Part shown: positions 16,151-25,240 of the stretch, one piece after another
Layout of the letters: the number at the start of each line of letters is the position of its first letter
How positions within the stretch are numbered: position 1 is the first letter of the stretch
Origin: an uncultured Chthonomonas sp.
GTDB taxonomy: Bacteria > Armatimonadota > Chthonomonadetes > Chthonomonadales > CAJBBX01
Length of the DNA: 53,885 nt
Reading direction: 5' to 3'
NCBI GenBank assembly: GCA_903885605.1
Contig: CAISJD010000181.1
Coordinates: 1-53,885 of the forward strand
The notes under the pieces: model-generated
What the model was told of the DNA's origin: nothing
What the model saw: the letters and a program-made list of their open reading frames with translations, nothing else
Databases searched by the model: none
Made by a program: the position numbers and the translations under genes

Positions 16151-19100
16151 ATGCGCGTGTGGTTGGCGGCGGCGTTGGCGGTGTGCTTGGCAGGCCGGGT
16201 TCTGGCCGCGCCGGACGCCGAGGTGGACCTGACGCGTGCGGAGATCGTGCTCGGCGCCGGACCCGACCGGCTGGAGGCGCTGGCGGCCCGGGAGCTGCAG
16301 CGCTACCTGGGTCTCATCGGAGCCGGACGATGCCCCATCGTCTCGCAGGCGCAAGGCGCCGGCACGCGCATCGTCCTCGGCACCCCGCGCTCCAGCCACG
16401 ACGTGGCGCGCCTCATCGCCGCTTCGGCGACCGCCCGCTCGGTGGGCGACGAAGGCTACCTGCTCCACACGCGTCCGGGTCGGGTCACGCTGGCCGCAGC
16501 GACGCCCCGAGGTGTGCTCTGGGCCGTCTACGGGCTGTTGGAGCGGCTGGGCGTGGGCTTCTACCTCGGCGGCGACGCCCTGGCCGGCGCGGGGCCGCCG
16601 CGGCTGCCGGAGGGGCTGACGCTGCTGGAGCGGCCGGCGCTGAAGGTGCGCGGCAGCCTCCCCTGGTACAACTTCCTCAACAGCCCCACGACCTGGGACC
16701 GCGACGACTTCCGCTTTTTCTTCGACCAGATGGCTCGGATGCGGATGAACTTCGTGGGCTTCCACAGCTACGACTCCGAGCCCTTCTGCGCCTACGAGTT
16801 CGGCGGCAAGCTCGTGGGCGGCGAACCGCTGGTCACCGCGCACAACTACGGTTGGGGCACGGTGGAGGGGCTGGCAACCAGGGACTTCGGCTTCGGCACG
16901 GGCGGGATGTTCAACGGCCCCGAGTTCGGCTCGAAGCCGGCCACGCTGCCCGGATCCCGCGAACAGCAGATCCGCCGCCAGCAGGCGCTGCTGGCCGAGG
17001 GCCTCACTTACGCCCGTTCGCGCGGGCTGCAGGTCTGTGTGGGCTTCGAGGTCATGGGCGACCCAACCCATCCCGACAACCAGGCGCGGCTGGAAGCGCG
17101 GCTCGCAGCCCTGTTGAAGGCTTACCCCATGCTTGATGTGGTCTGGATCTGGCAGTCCGAGGGGCTGGGCGGCGGTTCGGACATCGCCGCACCGGGCTCG
17201 CCCATGGAGCTGGCAGTGGCGCGCCACGGCGGAGCGTTCGCCTACCTCGAGAACCCGGCGCGCATCCACGAGGCGGTTCGGGTGATGCTCTATTCCCGGC
17301 TGGCCCACGGCATCCTGCGCCGCCTGGCCCCAAAGGTCCGCATGGCGGTCAGCGGCTGGGGCGGCGATCGGTGGATGCGCTTCAGCGACTTCTACCTCGG
17401 CCTCGACAAGACCCTGCCGCTGGAGATCATCTTCGCGGCGCTGGACAACATCGACCCCAGCATGGCCGCCACGGTGGCCGATGCCTACGGCAAGCTGAAC
17501 CCCAATCGCGAGCGGTGGCCGATCCCCTGGTGGGAGTCCGACGGCGGCTACTCGCGGCGCGACCAGTTCGGACCGCAGACCAACGCCGCGCCCTTCCTCC
17601 CGCTCTGCCGCGACGTGCTGAAGAAGGGATGCCAGGGCATGCTGGCGATCCACTGGCGCACCCGTGACGTGGAGGAGGCCGCCGCGCTGCAGGCCCGGTT
17701 CGCCTGGGACACGAGCCTCACCTACGAGGGCTTCTTCGACCGCTTCGCACGCGCCTGCTACGGCCCGCACTGGGCGGCCGAGATGGGCGCGGTCCACCGC
17801 GAGCTGGAGGCGCTGGGTCCGCGCTGGACGGGAGCGTCCGGCCAGGTGGAGTGCGGCGGCTTCGAGTGGTTCAGCGAAGGCCGTCTGCCCGTGCAGGCCA
17901 ACCTCGCCAAGCTGGGCGCCCTGCGCGGCCGCATCGACCGAGTCCGCCGCGGCATGGTCGCCGCCGGTGAGACGGCCGGGCTGGAGCGCATCGACTGGCT
18001 CCTCGCCACCATCGACTGGCTGGTCACCTACGACGAGGCCGCCATGGCGCTCCGGCCCGGCGGTCCCGTGGACGCCGCGCTGAACCGGGCCGAGGAGGCA
18101 AAGCGCGCGGGCGACGCGGCGACCTGTGCCGTCGCGGTGGCTGAAGCATCGGCCGCGTTCCGCTCCGCGCCGCTGGGTCGCGCCATGCAGACCTTCGCGC
18201 GGAAGATCAGCACCCGCGGCGAGTGGGGCGCCCTGGCGACGATCAACGTGAAGGCCTACGCCGCCTATCGCCGGATCGCGGCGCGCATCCGCGCCCTGGG
18301 CGGCGACCCCGGCGCCGACGAGCGCGCCCTGCCCGAGCCCACCATGCCGCATATCCGCATGCAGACGCCCGCCGGCCTGGTGGAGCCCCGCAAGCCCGTG
18401 TCCGTGGAGGCGTTGCTTCTGGGCAAGGCCGCGGCCCTGCGCATTCGGTACCGGCCGGGCTCCGCCCAGGCGTGGCGCGTAGCGCCTATGTCGAACAGCT
18501 TCGCCCGCACATGGACCGGCGCCATCCCCGCCTCGGCAGTGGGGACAGACGGCATCGAGTACGTCGTGGAGGCGGTGGACGCCGCCGGCACGCCTATCGC
18601 CGCCTCGCGGGTCTGGACCGCCTCGGCGGTGAGCGTCCCGGCTCCGCGCCCGTTCGCCGCGCGTGCGGCCCGCAAGCCCGGTTCGGTGCGCCGGCTCGTC
18701 GCCGCGACCGCACCGGACTATGAGGTCCGGCTGACCTGGGAGGCCGCCACGCCCGGCGCCATGTGCGAAGTGACCCGGACGCCGCCCTGGCCGGGTGGCG
18801 CCACGGTCCGAACTGCCCTGGGCGAGCTCTGCGACGTCCAGACGACCGCCGGCGCAGTGCTGCGGTACGACGTAGCCGAGACGCTGGGCGGCAAGCGCGG
18901 CCCGGTGGCGACCGCTACGGTAACGCTCCCGACGCTGGAGCCCAGGCCCGCGCCCGCCGGCCTCGCGGCGCGGCCGGGCGCGGGCAAGGTTCGCCTCACG
19001 TGGGCGCCGGCCGAGGGGCGGGTTCGGGGCTACCGCGTCTACCGCTCCGAGGCGGGCGGGGAAGCGACCTGCATCACCCCGGAGACGATCCCCGCAGCGC

Positions 19101-19783
19101 TCTTCCTCGATACCAAGGTGACCGCCCGGCGCGAGTACGCCTACGCCATATCGGTGGTCGATCGTGGCGGACGCGAGGGCGAACGGTCGCTACCCGTCCG
19201 CATCGCCGCCCTGGCGCGGCCCACCGGCCCGCTCTTCGAGGCGCGGCTCACCGGCGGCTCCGAGCCCGGCGGGACGCTGCAGCCGCCGGCCACGCTCACG
19301 GAGGAGGGCCTGCAGACGCGCTCCGGCGGGTGGCTCACGTTTGCCGGCCGGCCCGACTTCAAGCTGGAGGGCGAGTTCAGTGTCTCCATGCGCTTCAAGG
19401 CCGCCTCGGTGGATGCGATCCCGGTGCTGGCGAGCTGCGGCGAGTTCCAGAAGCAGGGCTGGTTCGTGCAGGTCCTGGCGCAGGGCCTCCGCTTCTCGCT
19501 GGGCGGCGACAACGTGATGGACGCCGGCCGCATCGACGCGGGTCGCTGGTACCACGTGGCCTGCACCTATGACGGCGCGAGGATGCGCGTCTTCATCAAC
19601 GGCAAGGAGGCGGGCTCCCGCGCGGCGCCGGTGGTCGACTTCCGGCCCTGGCCCGGCCCGCTCTATGTCGGCAGCTACCACCTCCGCGAGGAGATGTACC
19701 AGTTCCGTGGCATGCTCCGAGACCTGCGCCTCTACGCCTTCGCCCTGACGCCGGAGGAGGTCGCCGCGGACGCGGGACAGTAG
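16151..19783 (+). CDS. Large secreted multidomain glycosidase-like protein (GH67/GH20-type N domain, FN3, LamG)
   Basis: A 1210-aa exported protein. It has a signal peptide (1-19, ending VLA) and an alpha-glucuronidase/hexosaminidase-type N-terminal domain (about 20-150; AARELQRYL, IVLGTP, ATPRGVLWAVYGLLERLGVGF). A TIM-barrel-like catalytic region follows (about 170-560; KVRGSLPWYNFLN, DVVWIWQSEGLGGG, WIPWWESDGG-type segments), then a helical region (560-730), a beta-domain, two FN3 domains (about 830-1030) and a C-terminal LamG/concanavalin-like domain (about 1050-1205; FSVSMRFKA, WYHVACTYDG, LYVGSYH). No CAZy family can be assigned with certainty. The ATG at 16151 is chosen because it starts the signal peptide. 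It probably attacks complex polysaccharide outside the cell. Confidence 0.72.
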   Translation: MRVWLAAALAVCLAGRVLAAPDAEVDLTRAEIVLGAGPDRLEALAARELQRYLGLIGAGRCPIVSQAQGAGTRIVLGTPRSSHDVARLIAASATARSVGDEGYLLHTRPGRVTLAAATPRGVLWAVYGLLERLGVGFYLGGDALAGAGPPRLPEGLTLLERPALKVRGSLPWYNFLNSPTTWDRDDFRFFFDQMARMRMNFVGFHSYDSEPFCAYEFGGKLVGGEPLVTAHNYGWGTVEGLATRDFGFGTGGMFNGPEFGSKPATLPGSREQQIRRQQALLAEGLTYARSRGLQVCVGFEVMGDPTHPDNQARLEARLAALLKAYPMLDVVWIWQSEGLGGGSDIAAPGSPMELAVARHGGAFAYLENPARIHEAVRVMLYSRLAHGILRRLAPKVRMAVSGWGGDRWMRFSDFYLGLDKTLPLEIIFAALDNIDPSMAATVADAYGKLNPNRERWPIPWWESDGGYSRRDQFGPQTNAAPFLPLCRDVLKKGCQGMLAIHWRTRDVEEAAALQARFAWDTSLTYEGFFDRFARACYGPHWAAEMGAVHRELEALGPRWTGASGQVECGGFEWFSEGRLPVQANLAKLGALRGRIDRVRRGMVAAGETAGLERIDWLLATIDWLVTYDEAAMALRPGGPVDAALNRAEEAKRAGDAATCAVAVAEASAAFRSAPLGRAMQTFARKISTRGEWGALATINVKAYAAYRRIAARIRALGGDPGADERALPEPTMPHIRMQTPAGLVEPRKPVSVEALLLGKAAALRIRYRPGSAQAWRVAPMSNSFARTWTGAIPASAVGTDGIEYVVEAVDAAGTPIAASRVWTASAVSVPAPRPFAARAARKPGSVRRLVAATAPDYEVRLTWEAATPGAMCEVTRTPPWPGGATVRTALGELCDVQTTAGAVLRYDVAETLGGKRGPVATATVTLPTLEPRPAPAGLAARPGAGKVRLTWAPAEGRVRGYRVYRSEAGGEATCITPETIPAALFLDTKVTARREYAYAISVVDRGGREGERSLPVRIAALARPTGPLFEARLTGGSEPGGTLQPPATLTEEGLQTRSGGWLTFAGRPDFKLEGEFSVSMRFKAASVDAIPVLASCGEFQKQGWFVQVLAQGLRFSLGGDNVMDAGRIDAGRWYHVACTYDGARMRVFINGKEAGSRAAPVVDFRPWPGPLYVGSYHLREEMYQFRGMLRDLRLYAFALTPEEVAADAGQ

Positions 19784-19848
19784 GCGCGTCGCCGGAAGGT
19801 ACAACGTACCATAGCCGCACCATCCGCTCGAAGCCAGGGAGGGCCGCC

Positions 19849-21066
19849 ATGCATCCAGCCGTCCGCCGAGCCGCCATGCTCGCCACCACCGCTCTGGCGG
19901 CCGTCGCCTGTGCAGTCGCCTCTCCGCCCGCCAGGCGGCCGGGTACGTCCGCGCCGAAGCGGGCGTCCGCGCCGCCGGCCATGAAGGGATCCACCATGAA
20001 CACCGACGTCGGCCTCTTCCCGGGTATGGCCTCGTTGCCCCTCATCACCGGCGCTCGCACCCGCTCGGTCTGCGCCGAGAACCCCACCGGCGAGAAGGCC
20101 AAGGGGGGCATGGCCATCCCCGACCCCACCGAGAAGCAGTGGCCCGCCTCCGGCCGAGCCGCAGACAACCTGGGCCAGGGCTGGAAGGTCCGCCCCTTCA
20201 TCCGCGTTAACGCCGGCCGGACGGCCACGCTGATGGACGTGAAGGGGCCCGGTGTGATCCAGCACATCTGGCTCGTCGAGGGGCTCAACCGCGAGCTGGT
20301 GCTGCGCTTCTACTGGGACGGCGAGGAGACGCCGTCCATCGAGGCGCCGGCGCCGGACTTCTTCGCCGTGGGCAACGGCCGCTTTGCCCGCGTCAACTCG
20401 CTGGCCGTCACCGTGAACCCGGCCAACGCCCTCAGCTGCTTCTGGCCGATGCCCTTCCACAAGCGCGCCCGCGTGACGCTGACGAACGAGGGCGGCAAGG
20501 ACGTGGAGCTGGTGGCCTACCAGATCACCTATGCCGAGACGCCCGTGCCCGCCAACGCGGGAATGCTCCACGCCCAGTACCGCCGGGCCACGACCGAGAT
20601 GGTGAACCCCTACGTCATCCTCGACGGCGTGCGCGGCGCGGGGCGCTATGTGGGCACGTTTATGTCCTGGATCCAGAAGGAGAAGGGCTGGTTCGGCGAG
20701 GGCGAGATCAAGTTCTTCCTCGACGGCGACAAGGAGTTCCCCACCATCTGTGGCACCGGAACTGAGGACTACTTCCTGGGCAGCTACGGCTTCCCGGAGC
20801 CCTACAGCACGGCCTACTCCGGGACGGTGCTGCCCTCCAGCGACGCCGCCGAACCGCCCACGCCCTGGAGCCTCTACCGCTGGCACATCGCCGACCCGAT
20901 CCAGTTCGGCAGCGACCTGCGCGTCACCATCCAGGCCCTCGGCTGGGGCAAGGACGGCAAGTACAAGAAGCTGGCCGACGACATCTCCTCGGTGGCCTAC
21001 TGGTACCAGCAGGAACCCCATGCCGCCTTCCCGAAGCTGCCGAGCGCGGCCGATAGGATGCGGTAG
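19849..21066 (+). CDS. GH172-type (DUF2961) glycoside hydrolase
   Basis: A 405-aa exported protein with an N-terminal signal (about 1-24) and the DUF2961 fold. Characterised members of GH172 act on difructose anhydrides, alpha-D-fructofuranosides or D-arabinofuranosides. The signature GTGTEDYFLGSYGF is intact, with Glu306 at the position assigned as catalytic in the family. The GPGVIQHIW, VLRFYWDGEETPS and EGEIKFFLDGD segments are also typical. AGGGAGG precedes the ATG. The gene lies between the multidomain glycosidase and the beta-helix protein in an apparent operon. The furanoside substrate is inferred from family. Confidence 0.88.
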   Translation: MHPAVRRAAMLATTALAAVACAVASPPARRPGTSAPKRASAPPAMKGSTMNTDVGLFPGMASLPLITGARTRSVCAENPTGEKAKGGMAIPDPTEKQWPASGRAADNLGQGWKVRPFIRVNAGRTATLMDVKGPGVIQHIWLVEGLNRELVLRFYWDGEETPSIEAPAPDFFAVGNGRFARVNSLAVTVNPANALSCFWPMPFHKRARVTLTNEGGKDVELVAYQITYAETPVPANAGMLHAQYRRATTEMVNPYVILDGVRGAGRYVGTFMSWIQKEKGWFGEGEIKFFLDGDKEFPTICGTGTEDYFLGSYGFPEPYSTAYSGTVLPSSDAAEPPTPWSLYRWHIADPIQFGSDLRVTIQALGWGKDGKYKKLADDISSVAYWYQQEPHAAFPKLPSAADRMR

Positions 21067-21106
21067 GGCATCGGCCCACGCCTGCCGGCGAAGGAGGACG
21101 CTCGCT

Positions 21107-23179
21107 ATGAACGCCATACTCCTGATTCTGGCCCTGGTGGCGGCCGCGCTGCCGGCCTCGTCGGCGCCTGCGTTCCATGTGGCGCCCGGCGGCAACGACG
21201 GCGGACCGGGATCGGCGCGGCGCCCCTTCGCCACGCTGGAGCGGGCGCGGAAGGCCGTGCGGGCTCTGCCGAAGCGCGACGGGGCGCGGGTGATGCTCCA
21301 TGCCGGCGCCTACGAGCGGACGGACACCTTCGAGCTGACCGAGGCCGACGGCGGCACCCCGGGCCGCCCGGTCGTCTGGGAGGCCGCGCCCGGCGCCGAG
21401 GTGCGGCTGTTGGGCGGGCGCGTCGCGCCTGCGTCGCTCTTCCAGCCTGCGTCTGATGCGGCGATCGTGGACCGCCTCGACCCGGCCGCGCGGGGCCACG
21501 TCCTCGTCGCGGGCTTCGATGCCCTGGGCCTGAAGGGCTCCGAGCCGTTCCCCACCACCTACCACGGCGCGCCGCCCGGTCCGGAGCTCTTCTTCAACGG
21601 TGAGCGGCTGCGGCTGGCCTGCTGGCCTAACAAGGGCTGGGCGCACATCGCCCGCGTGGTGGACCCCGGCTCCGAGCCCCGCGAGGGCGACACGGCCGGC
21701 CGCCTGCCGGTCTTCGCGTATGACGGCGACCGCCCATCCCGCTGGATGGCCGACGCCGGCGTCTGGCTCCAGGGCTACTGGCGCTTCGATTGGTACGACC
21801 AGGTGATCAAAGTCGGCTCCATCGACGCGGAGGCGCGCACCATCACGCTGGCCGCGCCGCACGTCTACTCGCTGAAGCCCGGCAATCCCTCGCCCCGCCG
21901 GTTCCGCGCGCTGAACGTGCTGGAGGAGCTGGACGAGCCCGGCGAGTTCGTGGTGGATGTGGCGGGCCGCCGCGTCTTCCTCTGGCCACCGACCGATCCG
22001 GCCAGCGCGCGGGTGGAGGCCTCGACGCTGAACGCGCCGGTGATCGCCCTGCGCGGCGCGTCGAACCTCGTCGTCAGGGGGATCGCCGTGGAGTGCGGCC
22101 TGGACCTGGGCATCGAGGTGCAGGGCGGCGCCGGCTGCGTCATCGACGGCTGCCGGGTGCTGAACCTGCGGCACAGCGGTATTCGGGTCACTGGCGGCGA
22201 GCGGCACCGGGTGCAGAACTGCGATATCCACGACACGGGTACGGGCGGCCTGGAGATGCAGGGCGGCGACCGCAAGACGCTGCAGCCGGCCGGCCACCAG
22301 GCGCTCAACAACCACGTCTGGCGCTTCTCCATGCACCAGTTCACCAGCGCCTACGGACTCATCCTGGGCGGCGTGGGGAACCGGGCGGCGAACAACCTGA
22401 TCCACGACGCGCCGCACCAGGCCGTCTCGCTGGTCGGCAACGACCACGTGTTCGAGCTGAACGAGGTGCACAGCGTCTGCATGGAGACGGACGACTGCGG
22501 CGCGCTCTACAAGGGCCGGAACCCCTCATGCCGGGGCAACCTGATCCGCTGGAACTACTGGCACGACATCGGGAGCCCCATGGGCCACGGCAACGCGGCG
22601 GTCTACTTCGACGACGGCGACGGCGGCGACACGGTGCTCGGAAATGTCTTCGTGCGGTGCGGCGACCCCGGCATCGGCTCGTTCGGTACGGTCTTCTCGC
22701 ACGGCGGCCACGGTATCCGGGCCGACAACAACCTCTTCGTGGAGTGCAAGCGCGCCCTGGGCTCCGCGCCGTGGGACTATCCGCGCTGGCTCGACGCGGT
22801 GCGCGGCGGGCAAGACTGCTTCTTCACCGAGAAGCTGCTCAAGGAGGTCGACATCACCCGGCCGCCCTACACCACGCGCTACCCGGAGCTGGCGGGCTTC
22901 ATGGACCCCAAGCCCGAGACGCCCCGCGTGAACCGCGCCGCCCGCAACATCCTGGTCCGCTGCGGCCAGGTCTCCGGCGGCGCCTGGGAGCTGGAGCCGG
23001 GCAGCGCCTGGGCCACCAATGAGGACCCCGGCTTCGTGAACATGGCCGCCGGCAACTACACGCTGAAGAAGGACGCCGAAGCCTTCCGGCGAGTGCCGGG
23101 CTTCCAGACGGTACCGTTCGGGAGGATGGGCTTGCAGCGGCGTCCCAGCCGCGAGCAAACAGCCCCACCGAGGCGGTAG
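21107..23179 (+). CDS. Secreted right-handed parallel beta-helix protein
   Basis: A 690-aa exported protein (signal peptide 1-19, SSAPA). The opening FHVAPGGNDGGPG..RPFATLERARKAVR is the classic start of pectate-lyase-like beta-helix enzymes such as GH120/GH141 relatives. A beta-sandwich insertion (about 85-270) precedes the helix coils (about 300-560), which repeat NxI/VxxC-type rungs (VIDGCRVLNL, VQNCDIHDT, NNLIHDA, ADNNLFVECK). AAGGAGGA sits before the ATG at 21107; the longer frame back to 20648 overlaps the GH172 gene in another frame and is not real. Activity is probably a glycosidase or lyase on plant or algal glycans. The family is not assignable by eye. Confidence 0.82.
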   Translation: MNAILLILALVAAALPASSAPAFHVAPGGNDGGPGSARRPFATLERARKAVRALPKRDGARVMLHAGAYERTDTFELTEADGGTPGRPVVWEAAPGAEVRLLGGRVAPASLFQPASDAAIVDRLDPAARGHVLVAGFDALGLKGSEPFPTTYHGAPPGPELFFNGERLRLACWPNKGWAHIARVVDPGSEPREGDTAGRLPVFAYDGDRPSRWMADAGVWLQGYWRFDWYDQVIKVGSIDAEARTITLAAPHVYSLKPGNPSPRRFRALNVLEELDEPGEFVVDVAGRRVFLWPPTDPASARVEASTLNAPVIALRGASNLVVRGIAVECGLDLGIEVQGGAGCVIDGCRVLNLRHSGIRVTGGERHRVQNCDIHDTGTGGLEMQGGDRKTLQPAGHQALNNHVWRFSMHQFTSAYGLILGGVGNRAANNLIHDAPHQAVSLVGNDHVFELNEVHSVCMETDDCGALYKGRNPSCRGNLIRWNYWHDIGSPMGHGNAAVYFDDGDGGDTVLGNVFVRCGDPGIGSFGTVFSHGGHGIRADNNLFVECKRALGSAPWDYPRWLDAVRGGQDCFFTEKLLKEVDITRPPYTTRYPELAGFMDPKPETPRVNRAARNILVRCGQVSGGAWELEPGSAWATNEDPGFVNMAAGNYTLKKDAEAFRRVPGFQTVPFGRMGLQRRPSREQTAPPRR

Positions 23180-23502
23180 GGTCGAAGCACTGGCTCCGGC
23201 ACCCTTTGCGCCGCAGGTACCCGTATGCGTGCGCTTCGCCCGTGGTGTACTCACGACGCGGTCCATGGAACATGCACGATCCCATGGAGTGCGATGCAGC
23301 CCTGACGCGGTTCATGGCCTGTTCGATTGCGAGTGCGCGGACCTGCCGATCACGAGCATGACGGTCGCGGAGCTGTTGCGCCGCCATGCCGCCGCTCACC
23401 GGTCCATACGAGGGACCGTCCGTCTGCCGATATGCCCATAATAGCTGCCGGCCGTCGCGCGGATCGGCCTGGACACTGCGGCCTTGCCCTGGGAGCCCGA
23501 CA
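23180..23502. other. 323-bp intergenic stretch without a recognised gene
   Basis: Short open frames occur on both strands, but none has a ribosome site plus a recognisable product. The sequence is somewhat lower in GC than its flanks. Near its end, cataat (about 23436-23441) resembles a -10 box for the following URO-D-like gene, without a clear -35. Nothing else could be supported. Confidence 0.5.
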
Positions 23503-24630
23503 TTGCGCACGCTGAAGTGGACCGAACATCGCGACCTCGCCATCCGCAAGACCTGCGTCGTGGGCCGCCTGGAGTACCTCGACCACATGACCTTCGTGCG
23601 GAACGAGCGGCCGCTCTTCACCGAGATCTTCGGCCCGCTCATCGGCCTGAAGGAGGAGTGGGAGGAGCAGGGCGCCACGCCGGAGGAGCTGGATATGTCG
23701 GCCTTCCGCTACCGGTGCCCGCGCGTCGGCGGGCTGCCTGTGGCGACGGGGTGGATGGGCGGGACCGCGCCTCTGCTGCTGGAGGAGACCGAGACCGTCC
23801 GCCTCACGCGGGACGCCATGGGACGCACCATGAAGCTGGCGCGGGGCGCCTCCACCCTGGCCCTGCCGCTGGACTGGCCGGTGCGGAACATGGACGACTG
23901 GCTGAAGGTGAAGCCGCACTACGGCTTCAGCGAGGCGCGGCTGGCGGGCCCCTGGGAGCAGGCGGCGCGCGACCACCTGGCCGCCGACCGGGCGATCTCA
24001 GTGGGCATCCCCGGCGGTTACGACGAGCCCCGGCAGCTCATGGGCGACGAGGCCGCCTGCCTGGCCTTCGTCGAGCAGCCCGCGCTGATCCACGACATCC
24101 TGCAGACGCTGGCCGACACTGCCTTCCGCGTGCTGGAGCGGGTCTCGGCGGCCGTGCCGGTGGACATCCTATCGGTGCACGAGGATATGGCCGGCCGGAG
24201 CGGACCCATGGTGGGCCCGTCGGCGGTCCGAGCCTTCATCGCGCCCTACTACCGGCGCGTCTGGGGGATGCTCCGCGACCGGGGCGCCCGCCTCTTCGAG
24301 CAGGACTCCGACGGGAACATGAACCCGGTGATCGAGACGTTCCTTGAGGCCGGCGTCAACTGCATGTACCCCATGGAGCCCGCCGCGGGCATGGACATCG
24401 TGGCCGTGCGGGAGCGGTATGGGCGGCGGCTGGCCTTCTTCGGCGGGATCGACAAGCACGCGCTGCGCGGCACGCGGGCCGACATCGACGCCGAGCTGGA
24501 GCGCAAGGTACCGCCCATGGCGGCCACGGGCGGCTGCATGATAGCCCTCGACCACCGCATCCCCAACGGCACGCCGCTGGAGAACTACCGGTACTACGTC
24601 CGGCGCATGTGGGAGATGCTGGAGCCCTGA
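23503..24630 (+). CDS. Uroporphyrinogen decarboxylase-like (URO-D/MtaA-type) protein
   Basis: A 375-aa cytoplasmic TIM barrel of the URO-D superfamily. In this genomic setting such proteins are usually not heme enzymes but methyltransferase-like paralogues. Typical features are the FGPL strand, the DILSVHEDMAGRSGPMVGP segment, the EAGVNCMYPMEPAAGMD strand-loop, FFGGIDKHAL, and the CMIALDHRIPNGTPLENYRYYVR C-terminus. The start is probably TTG at 23503, because GGGAG is seven bases upstream and homologues begin shortly before the HRDLAIRKT region; the frame is open upstream to 23386. It overlaps the next gene by about 22 bp. Methyl transfer or decarboxylation of an unknown substrate is inferred. 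Confidence 0.8.
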   Translation: MRTLKWTEHRDLAIRKTCVVGRLEYLDHMTFVRNERPLFTEIFGPLIGLKEEWEEQGATPEELDMSAFRYRCPRVGGLPVATGWMGGTAPLLLEETETVRLTRDAMGRTMKLARGASTLALPLDWPVRNMDDWLKVKPHYGFSEARLAGPWEQAARDHLAADRAISVGIPGGYDEPRQLMGDEAACLAFVEQPALIHDILQTLADTAFRVLERVSAAVPVDILSVHEDMAGRSGPMVGPSAVRAFIAPYYRRVWGMLRDRGARLFEQDSDGNMNPVIETFLEAGVNCMYPMEPAAGMDIVAVRERYGRRLAFFGGIDKHALRGTRADIDAELERKVPPMAATGGCMIALDHRIPNGTPLENYRYYVRRMWEMLEP

Positions 24631-25235
24631 GCGCGCCGTTCGGGCGATGGGCGCCGGGGCTACGCCTGGCCCTCCAGATGGCGGCGCCCTATGTGGCCGT
24701 GGCGCTCTTCATGGGCGTCTGGTCGAACGCGTGGCTCTGCCTGCTGGCCTACCACGCGCAGACGGCGGCATGGTCCTGGCGGCGCGTGGCGCTCTGCCTG
24801 CGCGGCTGGGACGGGCGGTCGGCGCCGGCGGTCGGCCTCCCCTGCGCGTTGGCCGGACCGGCGCTCTGGCTCCTGCTCCCGCACATGACGGCCCAGCGGC
24901 CCGCCGACTGGCTTGCCGGGTACGGCGTGAGCAGGGCGGGGCTGCTGCTCCTCGCGCCGATCTTCGGCCTCGTCCATCCCATGCTGGAGGAGGCGCACTG
25001 GAGCGGCATTCGCGAGCGCACCCGGGCGGCGCACCTCGCGTTCGCGGGATACCACGTGCTGGTACTGCGGGGACTTCTGCCGCCGGTCTGGCTTGCGCTC
25101 TGCTTCGCCTGCCTGGCGTCGGCCTCGGCGCTCTGGGGATGGGCGCAACGCCGCTCCGGGGGCGGCCTGCGGGTCTGCTGGCTCACGCATGCGGCCGCGG
25201 ACCTGGGCATCGTCGTCGCGGCGTTCCTTCGGTAG
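24609..25235 (+). CDS. CPBP-type (CAAX protease-like) intramembrane metalloprotease
   Basis: A 208-aa polytopic membrane protein with about six hydrophobic segments. The three CPBP/Abi motifs can be seen: Glu127-Glu128 (MLEEAHW), FxxxH at Phe145-His149, and HxxxD at His194-Asp198. Spacing matches the family of intramembrane glutamate-type proteases, although the R after EExxx is shifted. The GTG at 24609 overlaps the upstream gene by 22 bp; an ATG near residue 24 (MAAPYVAV) is an alternative start. It converges with the SulP gene with only 5 bp between the stops. Its substrate is unknown; related proteins process prenylated or bacteriocin-type peptides. Confidence 0.6.
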   Translation: MGDAGALSAPFGRWAPGLRLALQMAAPYVAVALFMGVWSNAWLCLLAYHAQTAAWSWRRVALCLRGWDGRSAPAVGLPCALAGPALWLLLPHMTAQRPADWLAGYGVSRAGLLLLAPIFGLVHPMLEEAHWSGIRERTRAAHLAFAGYHVLVLRGLLPPVWLALCFACLASASALWGWAQRRSGGGLRVCWLTHAAADLGIVVAAFLR

Positions 25236-25240
25236 CTCCC

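Noticed and set aside
16052-18352. 766-codon minus-strand frame opposite the large glycosidase-like gene
   Set aside because: Composition is typical of antisense GC-rich frames (Arg/Gly/His runs), while the plus strand shows signal peptide and domains.
23229-23441. Short plus-strand ORF in the 23180-23502 gap
   Set aside because: No ribosome site, no similarity recognised and several overlapping alternatives of the same length.
23503-24630. Annotating the URO-D-like gene as hemE
   Set aside because: It lacks the N-terminal pattern of heme-pathway uroporphyrinogen decarboxylase and sits among sugar genes; it fits the wider URO-D/MtaA-like group instead.
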